A DNA stretch of 64,000 bases, taken from an uncultured Chlorobiaceae bacterium (GTDB taxonomy: Bacteria > Bacteroidota > Chlorobiia > Chlorobiales > Chlorobiaceae). Position 1 is the first letter of the stretch. Every line of letters begins with the position of its first letter. The stretch spans positions 1 to 64,000 of the forward strand of contig CAIMHT010000019.1 in assembly GCA_903840935.1 (NCBI GenBank). The letters run 5' to 3'. The notes under the pieces are model-generated. The model was not told where the DNA came from, ran no database searches, and was given only the letters and a program-made list of their open reading frames with translations. Below are positions 30,964 to 40,811 of the stretch, piece after piece. A program made the translations under genes and the position numbers.

Positions 30964-31926
30964 ATGAAGAAACGATCATATAAGCAGCTATTCGCAGGCC
31001 TTGTCCTTTTTTTTGCGCTGGTCTATGCTGCGACTCATTATGGCGAATTCACTCGTTTTGTCGCTCTACTGCACAGCATTGATCTTTCTTGGTTGTTTGT
31101 AGCCCTCTTTCTCCAATTGGGTACCTACATCGCGCTCGCCATGGTTTGGTACCGCACTCTGCGTTCTGCAGGTGTTCGATACCAGCTTCGCCGGCTCGTA
31201 CCGCTTGCTGTTGGAAGGCTGTTTACAGACAAGGCGGTTCCATCCGGCGGTATCAGCGGTATCGCATTCATTTTTAATGCGTTGCGTAAAGATGATGTGC
31301 CTGGAGACGTTTGCATGAGGGTCATGTTGTTCGACATATTTTCCTACTACGGCGCATATATTCTCTCTGCAACAGGAGCGCTCTTTGTGCTGTGGCAGCA
31401 TAACGACATTCACAAATGGATGGTTATTGTGGCATCGATATTTGTTGCTATTGCTCTTTTTATACCGGGTGCGGTTCTCTTTCTTAAACAGTTGGGCGCA
31501 AATGATCGGTTGCCTGCATGGATTGTCAAGCTGCCCCGTGTAGCCCCTCTTCTTGCCCTCTGGTCAGAAGTGCCGCAGACTGAGGAACGCAAGTCGAAGC
31601 TCAGGCCGCTGCTTTTCGTTGAGACGACCATCTACCAGACAACAGTGTTTCTTTTCGATACCGCTACGCTCTGGGCTATGCTGCAGGCTCTTGGTGAATC
31701 GGTTTCAATTATTTTCGTGTTTCCCTGTTTGGTTTTTGCTTCCATGGTGGCAATGCTCAGCCCGATTCCTCTTGGGCTCGGCACCTTTGAAGCCGCATGT
31801 GTAGGGTTACTCGTCATGTTTGAGATCAGGATCGAAACGGCTTTGACGGCGACGCTGCTGCTTCGAGGTTTCACCCTCTGGCTGCCCATGCTTCCCGGGC
31901 TTATCGTGACCCGCATGAAGATATGA
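30964..31926 (+). CDS. Lysylphosphatidylglycerol synthase TM-like / UPF0104 (YbhN-like) membrane protein
   Basis: About 7-8 TM; PSGGISGIAFIFNALRKD and SPIPLGLGTFEAACVGLLV motifs. Confidence 0.8.
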   Translation: MKKRSYKQLFAGLVLFFALVYAATHYGEFTRFVALLHSIDLSWLFVALFLQLGTYIALAMVWYRTLRSAGVRYQLRRLVPLAVGRLFTDKAVPSGGISGIAFIFNALRKDDVPGDVCMRVMLFDIFSYYGAYILSATGALFVLWQHNDIHKWMVIVASIFVAIALFIPGAVLFLKQLGANDRLPAWIVKLPRVAPLLALWSEVPQTEERKSKLRPLLFVETTIYQTTVFLFDTATLWAMLQALGESVSIIFVFPCLVFASMVAMLSPIPLGLGTFEAACVGLLVMFEIRIETALTATLLLRGFTLWLPMLPGLIVTRMKI

Positions 31927-31975
31927 GGAGCGCCGGTAAAACTGGACTTGGCTTTGTGATGTTGTTGAACAGGCG

Positions 31976-32674
31976 TTATTTGTCGGGGCAGCAGCCGCTG
32001 TCGACAAAGAGGCTGTAGAACGCCTTCACGCTTCCGGGGAGGTGTTCGCCCGCGATGCTCTCATACTCACTCTTCTGCACTTTACGGCCGAACGCCGTTT
32101 CAATGACGGGCGTCGAGAGTATTCTGAATATTTCATCCATCCTTTCCGCTGAGTAAGGCATGTTGTTGTCGAGCCACCAGGTCATAAGCGAGAGCAGCGT
32201 ACTGACCAGATGGTGAGTGGTTATCTCTATGGGAACGGGCATCGATTTTTTGTTCCTGTTGAGCTCGGTAAGAGGCCCGATCAGCATGGTATAGAGATAG
32301 CGGTTGAAGTATTTCAAAATCATCTCGCCGCTTTGTTTGCCTGCGATGGCCTTGTACAGTTTGTGATGCTGCCCGGTGTGACGGAAGAGTTCCAGAATGA
32401 AATGGACTTCAGGCTCTGCGCCGGTACGTCTTGAATCAAAAAGCGCCTGCTGCTGTTGTTCGAAGAGGGTGCGCAAATGCTCGAAACTGGAGAGGAGCAG
32501 TTCATCTTTGTCGCGATAGTGTGCATAGAAGGTTGATCTTCCCACGTCTGCACGATCAAGAATGTCCTGCACGGTGATGGCCTCGTACCCTTTTTCTTCA
32601 ATCAACGTCATGAGTGCCTCATGCATCAGTCTGCGTGTGCGGCTGATCCTCCGGTCTTCCCTTTTTTCTTTCAT
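31976..32674 (-). CDS. TetR-family transcriptional regulator
   Basis: RISRTRRLMHEALMTLIEEKGYEAITVQDILDRADVGRSTFYAHYRDKDELLLSSF. Confidence 0.92.
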   Translation of the reverse strand: MKEKREDRRISRTRRLMHEALMTLIEEKGYEAITVQDILDRADVGRSTFYAHYRDKDELLLSSFEHLRTLFEQQQQALFDSRRTGAEPEVHFILELFRHTGQHHKLYKAIAGKQSGEMILKYFNRYLYTMLIGPLTELNRNKKSMPVPIEITTHHLVSTLLSLMTWWLDNNMPYSAERMDEIFRILSTPVIETAFGRKVQKSEYESIAGEHLPGSVKAFYSLFVDSGCCPDK

Positions 32675-32693
32675 AAATCTGCTTTTTCAGCCC

Positions 32694-32714
32694 GACAAAA
32701 CCGGTTGTTTTGTC
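32694..32714. promoter_or_regulatory. Candidate TetR operator palindrome GACAAAAC-cggtt-GTTTTGTC
   Basis: Perfect 8-bp arms in the tetR/arsM divergent intergenic region, 20 nt upstream of tetR. Confidence 0.5.
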
Positions 32715-32837
32715 CGGTAGTGAACAATTCTCAAAACATTGGTTGTTGACACAACGATTAAATATAGGTATTCTTTTTTTGAACACAATGTTCAGTAATG
32801 AATAAAATATTCTATAAAACAGATGAAGGGAGGTAAC

Positions 32838-33679
32838 ATGGAAGAGAGGCATATCAGGGAAGCGGTTAAAGAGAACTACGCCAAAACGGTCAAGCAGGAT
32901 GGTTCGTGCGGATGTTCCAGGAACGCCGGGGATGCGGAAGCTGAATATATTCGCTCGGCAGGCAAGGCTGTGGGGTATTCCGAAAGGGAGCTGAAGAGCA
33001 TACCGGAGGGCGCCAACCTTGGGCTCGGTTGCGGCAATCCCGTGGCTCTTGCGGTGCTCAAAAAGGGTGATGTGGTGCTTGACCTCGGTTCGGGGGCCGG
33101 GTTTGACTGTTTTCTTGCTTCAAACATTGTTGCGAGAGGGGGCGTGTGATTGGCGTGGATATGACACCGGAGATGGTCGAACGGGCAAAAGCGAACGCTC
33201 AAAAAAACGGTTATCATAATGTCGACTTCCGGTTGGGAGAGATTGAGAAGCTTCCTGTGGAGAGCTCAAGTGTTGACGTGATCATCTCAAATTGCGTCAT
33301 CAATCTTTCGACCGACAAGCCAGGGGTGTTTCAGGAAGCATGGCGGGTGCTGAAACCTGGAGGAAGGCTTATGGTGTCGGATATCGTTCTTCTTGAAGAT
33401 CTGCCCGCTTTCCTCAGCGGATCGGTTGAGGCATATGTTCGATGCATTGCGGGTGCCGTTCGCAAGGAGGCATATCTCGACGCCATAAAAGAGGCCGGGT
33501 TCGAGGAGATGTCGGTAGTCGGAGAGAGCCACTTCCCGGAGGAGATGATTGCCGGACAGCCGCTTTTGCAAAAACTTGCCGCCACTGTCAGCATTCCGAT
33601 GAGCGAACTGCAGCGGATTGGCCGTTCGGTTGTAAGCCTCAAGGTCGCGGCTAAAAAGGGCGTGCCTGATACACGTTAA
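32838..33679 (+). pseudogene. arsM: Arsenite S-adenosylmethyltransferase, split by a frameshift into 32838..33149 and 33146..33679
   Basis: First part ends ..GDVVLDLGSGAGFDCFLASNIVARGGV*; second part starts MIGVDMTPEMVERAKANA and contains VISNCVINLSTDKPGVFQEAWRVLKPGGR. Confidence 0.85.
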
Positions 33680-33735
33680 TGGTATTGAATGGTATCGCAG
33701 GCACGCCTGAAAAATGTATCAAAGAGAGCGGAGGA

Positions 33736-34845
33736 TCAGGGAACCGGTTTGACGATTACCTCACTTGCAGGTATCCACTGGTCGAAGATGATGGTTTTCG
33801 CACCAACTGCCGGTGTTGTCCCTTTGGTTTTTGTGAGGGTGATGCGGTCGAGGTACCATCCGGGACCATTTCCCGAGTCGTTCCGCCATACACGAACCTT
33901 TTTCGGAGCGCCGACGTCGCCGAAAATCGTCACGCTGTTGGTATCACCAGACTCAAAAAGTCCCGGAGGGCAGGAATCGATGATGTAATGGACCATTTTG
34001 TCATCCGGGCCAACGACTGCGAAGCGCAGCGATGCATCGGTTCCGCCACCGCCGACGTCAGCGGTTTTGACATCAAGCACGTATGCAGGAGCGGGGGGAG
34101 TGATGAAGGGGCGATCAGTACGGGTTGCCAGACGCAGATTTCCGGAGAACTCCTTCTCATTGAGCACTTCGAGTAGCGTTGCGGGATTGTTTACAAGAAT
34201 GCCATCCACTCCCATCCGCATATAATTGCGCATGGCGTCGGCATCCTGAAGCGTCCACACATATACCATTTTGAGGTGTCCCCCGTGTGCTCTGCGAGCC
34301 ACTGCATTCATGACGGTATGCGGCACATTGGGGCCGATTCCGTATGCATAAATGCCATTGCCATAAGCGTGCTGACTGATTCCCAAATCCTGAAAGAATG
34401 CTGAAACCCGCATTGAGTCGTTGTCTTCGTCGATGCCCACACTTTCGTTTGGGGCCATTGAGAATCCTTTCAGCGGGTTGAAGAAGGCTCTGTCGTCATA
34501 GGAAGAAATTGAAAACAGAACATTTACCGGTACCTGATCGGTCAGGTGCTTGCGGACGATCTTCAACAGGGTGAGAAACTGGTTTTCCGGCTGATCCTTG
34601 CAGTCGAAAATCACCAGAGCGACGGCAGGCTTTGCTTTCAGCACCACACTCATTCGGTCAAGATAGGGAATAAGCGCATCTGCTTCGGGAGTAAGCGATT
34701 TATCGTGACTGACCAGAAAATACTTTGGGCTGTCGTAATAGCGGATGTCGCATTCAATTGCATTAGCTCCTTCGGCGATAGCATTCTTGACGGCATCAGT
34801 GCTGTTGCATCGGTGGGCAACAACGTAGAACGGTCTTGCTGACAT
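33736..34845 (-). CDS. SicTox/SMaseD-like phospholipase D (GDPD-fold) with C-terminal PLAT/LH2 domain
   Basis: H11, E31, D33, H47 arrangement (AHRCNS...AIECDI...FLVSHD), VIFDCK, VYVWTLQDADAMRNYMRMGVDGILVNNPATLLEVLNEKEFSGNLRLATRTDRPF; PLAT: YVLDVKTADVGGGGTDASLRFAVVG..WYLDRITL. Confidence 0.8.
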   Translation of the reverse strand: MSARPFYVVAHRCNSTDAVKNAIAEGANAIECDIRYYDSPKYFLVSHDKSLTPEADALIPYLDRMSVVLKAKPAVALVIFDCKDQPENQFLTLLKIVRKHLTDQVPVNVLFSISSYDDRAFFNPLKGFSMAPNESVGIDEDNDSMRVSAFFQDLGISQHAYGNGIYAYGIGPNVPHTVMNAVARRAHGGHLKMVYVWTLQDADAMRNYMRMGVDGILVNNPATLLEVLNEKEFSGNLRLATRTDRPFITPPAPAYVLDVKTADVGGGGTDASLRFAVVGPDDKMVHYIIDSCPPGLFESGDTNSVTIFGDVGAPKKVRVWRNDSGNGPGWYLDRITLTKTKGTTPAVGAKTIIFDQWIPASEVIVKPVP

Positions 34846-35147
34846 AGGAACTCCTCCCTTGTTTGAATGGTGAATGAAAAAGCCTGATTAAACGTTTACA
34901 GGCGCTTGACGACAAAAACTGCTACCCATCGCTTGTACTGAGTGACGAAATGAAATGATGATGACGGGTAAAATCACTGTCCCTGCGGACTGTGTTTTGA
35001 AAGCCGATTCAGGTATTGAAACTTATGCCGCTCGGCAGATCTGGACACTGCCGGGCCTCTGATGCAAGTTCCTTTTTACAGACGGTTTGGCTTTATTCAA
35101 TAAGCTATCGGTTAACCCGGTTGATCCTGGCGGGGAAGAGGCAGACT

Positions 35148-36008
35148 TCAACGGCAAGCCTCCATCAGCATTTGAAAGGTTTTTTCATCAGGAGGCTGCT
35201 GCTGAAGGAGTGTGGCAGTATTGCTACCCATCGGCTCTTCGTACAGTTCATGCCCTTCATGCCGAAAGAAAACGCCCAGAGGGAGTTTATCGTATCTGGC
35301 AGCAAGACGGAATGCCGCATTGCGGTCAGTGGTGTCGTGGCCCTTGGGCAAGGAGTGGATGTTTTTCTTGAACCAGTGGCAGGTATGCAGTTTGTTGAAG
35401 ATGACGCATGGCTGGCATACTTCGACCACCGAAAATCCTCTGAATGCAATCGCCTCGTTGATCAATAATTTTGTCTGTTCTACATCTCCGGCCAAGCCTC
35501 TTGCTATGAACTGAGCATTCATGGCCAGTGCAACTTCCAGCGGGCTGAAGGGTTCGAGCTTGACTCCGTTAACCTTTGCCGGGCTCTTTATGCCGCGCGG
35601 CGATGCGAGAGAGGCTTGTGCGTTGTTGAGGTTGTAGGCCATGTTGTTGTGGACAATCACCGTGACATCAATGCTTTTCGGAATAGCTTGGATAAAATGA
35701 TTACCTCCTTCGTCCAGCATATCGCTTTCACCCGATTCAACGATAACCACAAGTTTTCTGTCCGGCAGCTTCATGCCAGGATCGGCAGGACACGGACGGC
35801 TGTGCAGCTCTTTGAGCATCGCATTCAGATCGTGCAGCGTTTTGTCTGCCTGATTTATACCAGAGAGCATCACGAGGTTTTCCGGTTCAATATTGAGTTC
35901 ATGCATTGTCAACTTGACAGCCTTGTGCAGCATGTGGTTTCCGCACGCAGGGCACCATGCGACATCGGTTATGTGGGGCATATTGACCTCGGAGGGTTTA
36001 TCATTCAT
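35148..36008 (-). CDS. 2-oxoacid:ferredoxin oxidoreductase beta-subunit-like protein with degenerate TPP/cluster motifs
   Basis: DVAWCPACGNHMLHKAV, GGNHFIQAIPKSIDVTVIVHNNMAY, VEVCQPCVIFNKLHT; altered GDGD and IGCS motifs; no alpha subunit gene nearby. Confidence 0.8.
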   Translation of the reverse strand: MNDKPSEVNMPHITDVAWCPACGNHMLHKAVKLTMHELNIEPENLVMLSGINQADKTLHDLNAMLKELHSRPCPADPGMKLPDRKLVVIVESGESDMLDEGGNHFIQAIPKSIDVTVIVHNNMAYNLNNAQASLASPRGIKSPAKVNGVKLEPFSPLEVALAMNAQFIARGLAGDVEQTKLLINEAIAFRGFSVVEVCQPCVIFNKLHTCHWFKKNIHSLPKGHDTTDRNAAFRLAARYDKLPLGVFFRHEGHELYEEPMGSNTATLLQQQPPDEKTFQMLMEACR

Positions 36009-36666
36009 GATCGGAATCCTTTGACCTACGGTTGATGCTTAATTCAATGGCTTACAAGAGGGGTCGTTTATGCTTAAAACATCCCGTTCCGTTATGAGAG
36101 AAAAATGGCGTTGGTTTATAGATTTCGTTATAACCAACAAACACCCTGAAAAGTTTTGACGAAAAAAGAGGGAATTCTGAATTTGTTAAGGATTTCTGCC
36201 AATTTTTTGAATTAAGCGATTTTATTTTGATTCACCAAAAAGCGTCGGATACCCCGTTTGCGTTATATTCACTTGCGGCTGTTGCCAATGGGTTATAATC
36301 GAGTAACAGGCAAATAGTTGCGATGCCTACTACGGCAACATTATTTAACAGAAAAAAATAGGTCGATTTCGGAAGAGTTTTCGTGTAGGAAAATAATAGA
36401 GGAACATTCCGGAGATCAGGCTCGTGATGATGAGAAATTGTTTTGTATGCAGAAAAGCGGATGAGTTCGCATTTGTTATTGATGCCGCTCAACAGGTCGC
36501 CACAGCGGTCGCGCATGTCCCACATTACCTCTAAAAAAATGCACAGATAAAGATATATCCCCAACAAACCCATGTCTTGAACGACAGAGATTGACCTGCA
36601 AAAAGGAAACAGCAAGACATCCTATAATGAACCGGTAAAAAACATATAGTTAAGCGGAGATGTTTG

Positions 36667-36852
36667 TCAGCAGTTATTGCAGCTTTTGAAGCCCAGTAAC
36701 TTATAGAGCGGACAGAAGCCTGTCCCTGCGGTAATGAGGGGAATCAATCCTATCGCTCCCAACCAGGAGTGGTACATAAAGCCAAACGCCATAACGACTA
36801 TGCCGATAACTGCCCGGATAATGCGGTCAACCTGTCCCATATTGTTGTCCAT
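36667..36852 (-). CDS. DUF2892 (YgaP C-terminal-like) small membrane protein
   Basis: MGQVDRIIRAVIGIVVMAFGFMYHSWLGAIGLIPLITAGTGFCPLYKLLGFKSC. Confidence 0.9.
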   Translation of the reverse strand: MDNNMGQVDRIIRAVIGIVVMAFGFMYHSWLGAIGLIPLITAGTGFCPLYKLLGFKSCNNC

Positions 36853-37180
36853 CTCTGTTCCTCGAAGGGTTCGTAAGGAATGTGCAACTTTTTTTCTTTA
36901 TAAGGATTTCCTGCTTTATTCCGTTCCATTACGTTTAATAATTCTACCCCTTGCATGAAGAGCCTGCACCCGCGATCAGAGGGAGGTACTGTATGAGTGC
37001 GTCATAGCGCATGTCGCAGAAGAAAATATTTTGATTGATTATTAGCTGAAATTTCGCAATATTAATACCTATTCGGGGTATGGGTATTCTGAGCGTTACT
37101 GGCCAAAAAGGAAGGGGTGTGTACCAAAGCCCGAGCAGGATAAACTGAACAAATTATTAAGCAGGTAAAAAAAATTTACG

Positions 37181-37555
37181 ATGATGAATACACGTGCAGT
37201 TACTCCCACCAAAGCCCTTGCGATGATTCACAAAGGGGCGTTGCTTGTCGATGTCCGAGAACCGGGTGAAGTTGACAAAAAAGCATTCGATGTTCCTGAA
37301 GTCCTGTTGATTCCATTGCGTCAGCTTGAAAAACGGTTTCAGGAAATACCTTTAGACCGTCAGGTAATTATCGCCTGTCACAGTGGTAATCGCAGCTTAA
37401 TGGCGATCCGTTTTCTGATGAACCATGGATACAGTAAAACCGTCAATATGCAGTCCGGTATTACCTGTTGGGCAGCAGAAGGGCTTCCAGTTAAAGGAAA
37501 GCCGCAACAACAATCCGGATCATGGCTGTCGCAACTGTTCGACAGGAAGTCATGA
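37181..37555 (+). CDS. Rhodanese-like domain protein
   Basis: LVDVREPGEVDKKAFDVPEVLLIPLRQL..VIIACHSGNRSLMAIRFL; active-site Cys in CHSGNRS. Confidence 0.93.
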   Translation: MMNTRAVTPTKALAMIHKGALLVDVREPGEVDKKAFDVPEVLLIPLRQLEKRFQEIPLDRQVIIACHSGNRSLMAIRFLMNHGYSKTVNMQSGITCWAAEGLPVKGKPQQQSGSWLSQLFDRKS

Positions 37556-37695
37556 ATACCGTTTCCCTGTTTCTCTACTGACGAAAGTTCTCAGCAGGTA
37601 TTATTCAGGGCGCTTATGCTTGATCAGAGAGTGAAGTTCCTGACGGAAGTGTGTATTGTTTCAGTAAAAAGGCTATCATGTTCTTCATCGGCCTC

Positions 37696-38049
37696 TCATT
37701 CCTTTTCTGGAAGGCATTTTTGTACAGCCGCGATGAGTGCATCAAGGTCGGCCAGACTATCGATATCCTCTTTCTTCAGAAGCACTTCGATCATTGTGTT
37801 TTTTTTCAGGATAACAGGGTACTGGAAGCGCTGGTTATATTTTTTCTCGAATTCGTCCCGGTGCAGAAACTCCATGGGATAGCCTATGGAGGTGCGGAAC
37901 GCTTTCCATGCATCAATTTCAGTGAATGGCCCGTGGGTCAGTTTGCAGAGACTGCAACTGTAGGTTTCGGGGCTCAGGATCTTGTGTCCCAGGTCGATAA
38001 GACTGCTAACGGGGTTGCTGTCGGTGTTGTAGACAAAAATAAGTGTCAT
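37696..38049 (-). CDS. Conserved hypothetical protein with CxxC (SCSLCKLTHG)
   Basis: ORF of 140 aa, likely start MTLIFVYNTDSNPVSSLIDLGHKIL at 38049. Confidence 0.6.
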   Translation of the reverse strand: MTLIFVYNTDSNPVSSLIDLGHKILSPETYSCSLCKLTHGPFTEIDAWKAFRTSIGYPMEFLHRDEFEKKYNQRFQYPVILKKNTMIEVLLKKEDIDSLADLDALIAAVQKCLPEKE

Positions 38050-38272
38050 TATTTTGGGTTGTATGGTTGTAGATCTTTTGTGCATATCCCTGCAACGAAA
38101 TGATGCTTCAGACCGCACCCGATTTCAAGAACATCAATAAATGTGTTATTTTTCTGTGCAAAAGAGTAACAAGAGCATAAACATGATTTATGGCATAGAG
38201 GTTGCACCTTAAACATCCTTTGAAAAGATATGTTTACAACACGGTCTATAACTTATTGAACAAGTACAGTAT

Positions 38273-38593
38273 ATGACAGACTCTCATAGTGGCGACACTC
38301 TTGTCTATATTGCCTGGTTTGTGATGCCAGTCATTATCGCGCTTGGCTTGTCAATTTATGCGCTTTATTCAAAAAAAATCTCAAATCCAACGCTTTTTGT
38401 ATTCAAGTATACCATACTCGGCGCAATTCCCTGCTCAATGATCATTGGATTCGTTGCCGATTTTATCTCTTCTTATCAGATGTCAGCCGGTGTTCTGATG
38501 ATTTTCTTTGAACCACCTGTAGCGACGTTGGTTGCTGGGATCGCAGCACTTATTATATGGTTAATCGATCGTCGCAGAACCGTTTTGGAATAA
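38273..38593 (+). CDS. Hypothetical membrane protein (106 aa)
   Basis: Three predicted hydrophobic segments, basic C-terminus. Confidence 0.55.
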   Translation: MTDSHSGDTLVYIAWFVMPVIIALGLSIYALYSKKISNPTLFVFKYTILGAIPCSMIIGFVADFISSYQMSAGVLMIFFEPPVATLVAGIAALIIWLIDRRRTVLE

Positions 38594-38665
38594 TACCCGT
38601 TAAATTTTGCCCCTGTCAGAATATTGTATAAAAAACCGTCTACTGCGAGTAGAAAAACGATTTGG

Positions 38666-39019
38666 CTACCTTTTTCGGAGTGCAAGGGCTGTCCAGATTG
38701 CACCGAGGAGATCGACTACCCCAAAGAGGATGAGCATGGGATTAACGAGGCCCGACAAGACAAATGCCGTAAAAAAAAGAATGACGGATGAGCGGGCATA
38801 GACGGTCCAACGAAAGAAGTCGATCAGTTCATGGCGGGCTCCCTGGAAGTCATAGACGGCGAAGACGCAAACCAGTAACCCTGTGACTCGAATCCAGACA
38901 TCATGGGTGCAGGGAAAACCAAATACAGCAAGAAGGGGATTGGGTATGGCCATGAGACTGATTCCCAAAACAAGCTCATAGATCCCGAATATGAAAACGC
39001 TTTTGGCTGCCTTGCTCAT
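38666..39019 (-). CDS. Hypothetical membrane protein (117 aa)
   Basis: Four hydrophobic segments; MSKAAKSVFIFGIYELVLGISLMAIPNPLLAVFG. Confidence 0.6.
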   Translation of the reverse strand: MSKAAKSVFIFGIYELVLGISLMAIPNPLLAVFGFPCTHDVWIRVTGLLVCVFAVYDFQGARHELIDFFRWTVYARSSVILFFTAFVLSGLVNPMLILFGVVDLLGAIWTALALRKR

Positions 39020-39309
39020 CGTTTCCTCCTTGTGGTATGCTGTTCAAACATTGAAGAAGATCTTTGCCGCTGCCGACTGTTTGAATGTTATACACTTGTA
39101 TTTACTGCGCAATATACAACTTGCTCATCATTATTCCGTTATGACGGCAAGTGTTCAAGAGTTGTTTGTTTGTAAAAAAATGGCAACTTATCGTCACTGA
39201 GTTGAAAAAAGAATGTTTCAAGTGATAACTTGCGAAAGCATAATCTTCCTGAAATATTGTTGCCGTACAAAACAGATGAATAGTTCTCCTTCCAACACAA
39301 GAACACGTT

Positions 39310-40194
39310 ATGACATTGTTACTCGGCAGGGTTGACCTCCTTTTTGATGCGTTGGAGCATTTTTGGGAGCATAAGCGGACGAAGCGAACGGCTGCAAACG
39401 TTTTGATCATTACGTTCCTCGTAGCTCTTTCTCTGATAGAGCTTTGCCGTCAGGGATGGCTGCCGGGAGGACTTGCAGCAATTATTCCATCAAGCCACTA
39501 TTACGCTATCAATATTGCGTTTTCCATGTTGCTTGGGCTTGAAGTTATCGGGTTGGTTTTCAGTCTTGCAAACTCGGTTTCAGATTCGGTTGGCAAGCAG
39601 TTCGAAATTCTTTCTCTCATTCTGCTTCGGCAATCTTTTGAGGAATTTATCTACTTTAACGAGCCTCTGGTGTGGGTGCAGACATCAAATGTACTGCATA
39701 TCCTTTCCAATGCTGGCGGTGGCCTGCTGATTTTTCTTCTGCTTGGGCTGTATTACAAACTTCAGCAACATCGCGTCATTACACAAAGCTCTGTTACAAC
39801 AGCGGACTTTATTGCATCAAAAAAGCTGGTATCACTGTTGCTTTTGCTCATTTTTATTGGAATTGGCATCACTGATGTCTCATTTTACCTCTCAGGCCAG
39901 CCGATACACGATTTCTTTGCGATATTTTACACGGCTCTTGTTTTCAGCGATGTGCTGCTGGTGCTGGTTTCCCTCCGTTACAGCTCAAGTTATGAAATTC
40001 TTTTTCGCAACTCCGGTTTTGCTGTTGCTACCGTGGTTGTGCGGCTTGCACTGACGGCTCCGCCTTTTTTTAATGTCCTTCTCGGTGTCGGTGCAATGGT
40101 TTTTGCAATTGGTATTACCTTTGCCTACAACGGGTTCAAAAAAACAGAGGTCGTTACATCGTCACCTGCCGCATTGCCGCAAAAGAGCGCATAA
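39310..40194 (+). CDS. Hypothetical multi-TM membrane protein (294 aa)
   Basis: Long ORF with about 8 hydrophobic segments. Confidence 0.65.
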   Translation: MTLLLGRVDLLFDALEHFWEHKRTKRTAANVLIITFLVALSLIELCRQGWLPGGLAAIIPSSHYYAINIAFSMLLGLEVIGLVFSLANSVSDSVGKQFEILSLILLRQSFEEFIYFNEPLVWVQTSNVLHILSNAGGGLLIFLLLGLYYKLQQHRVITQSSVTTADFIASKKLVSLLLLLIFIGIGITDVSFYLSGQPIHDFFAIFYTALVFSDVLLVLVSLRYSSSYEILFRNSGFAVATVVVRLALTAPPFFNVLLGVGAMVFAIGITFAYNGFKKTEVVTSSPAALPQKSA

Positions 40195-40198
40195 AAGT

Positions 40199-40675
40199 AT
40201 GATTATCGCTTTTCAGCAGACCACAATCGGCAAAGTGGCATTAGCGGAGTGCGGTGGCGCTATAACCAACCTCTATTTTGGTTCGAAGACTCTTCCGCCA
40301 CAAGCTGAAATTGGTGAAACGGAGCTGATCAGGGAGGCTTTCCGGCAGATTGATGCTTATCTTGCCGGTGAGTTGCGGCTGTTTTCAGTGCCGGTTGCTC
40401 CTTCGGGGACGCCCTTTATGCAGCGTGTCTGGAGAGCGCTTTGCACCATTCCTTATGGTACGACGGTTACCTATCGCGATATTGCTGTTGCTGCAGGAAA
40501 TCCTCTGGCTGTGAGGGCGGTGGGCATGGTGAACCATCGAAATCCTGTTCCGATTTTTATTCCCTGTCACCGGGTTATCGGCAGTAATGGTGCACTTACC
40601 GGCTATCGCGGTGGACTCGAATTGAAAAAAAGGTTGCTGAAGCTTGAACGGGTAGCATTAGGTTATAATATTTAA
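40199..40675 (+). CDS. ogt: Methylated-DNA--[protein]-cysteine S-methyltransferase
   Basis: GTPFMQRVWRALCTIPYGTTVTYRDIA, PIFIPCHRVIGSNGALTGYRGGLELKKRLL. ATG at 40199. Confidence 0.95.
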   Translation: MIIAFQQTTIGKVALAECGGAITNLYFGSKTLPPQAEIGETELIREAFRQIDAYLAGELRLFSVPVAPSGTPFMQRVWRALCTIPYGTTVTYRDIAVAAGNPLAVRAVGMVNHRNPVPIFIPCHRVIGSNGALTGYRGGLELKKRLLKLERVALGYNI

Positions 40676-40811
40676 AATGGCATATTTCAGCACAATATTT
40701 AAGGTTCCGACCGGTATGCTGGTCGCAGATTTTAGTGGTCGTACGTTGCGGTTGTCAAACAGGAGTGGGGTGGCTACTGTTTCAGTTGGTTCAGCAGATA
40801 ATTAAAATGAG

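Noticed and set aside
35016-35468. 150-aa plus-strand ORF
   Set aside because: Mostly antisense to the POR-beta-like gene, with no domain signature.
36232-36615. 127-aa minus-strand ORF
   Set aside because: No recognisable domain or convincing start context; possibly a decayed gene. Not supported enough to call.
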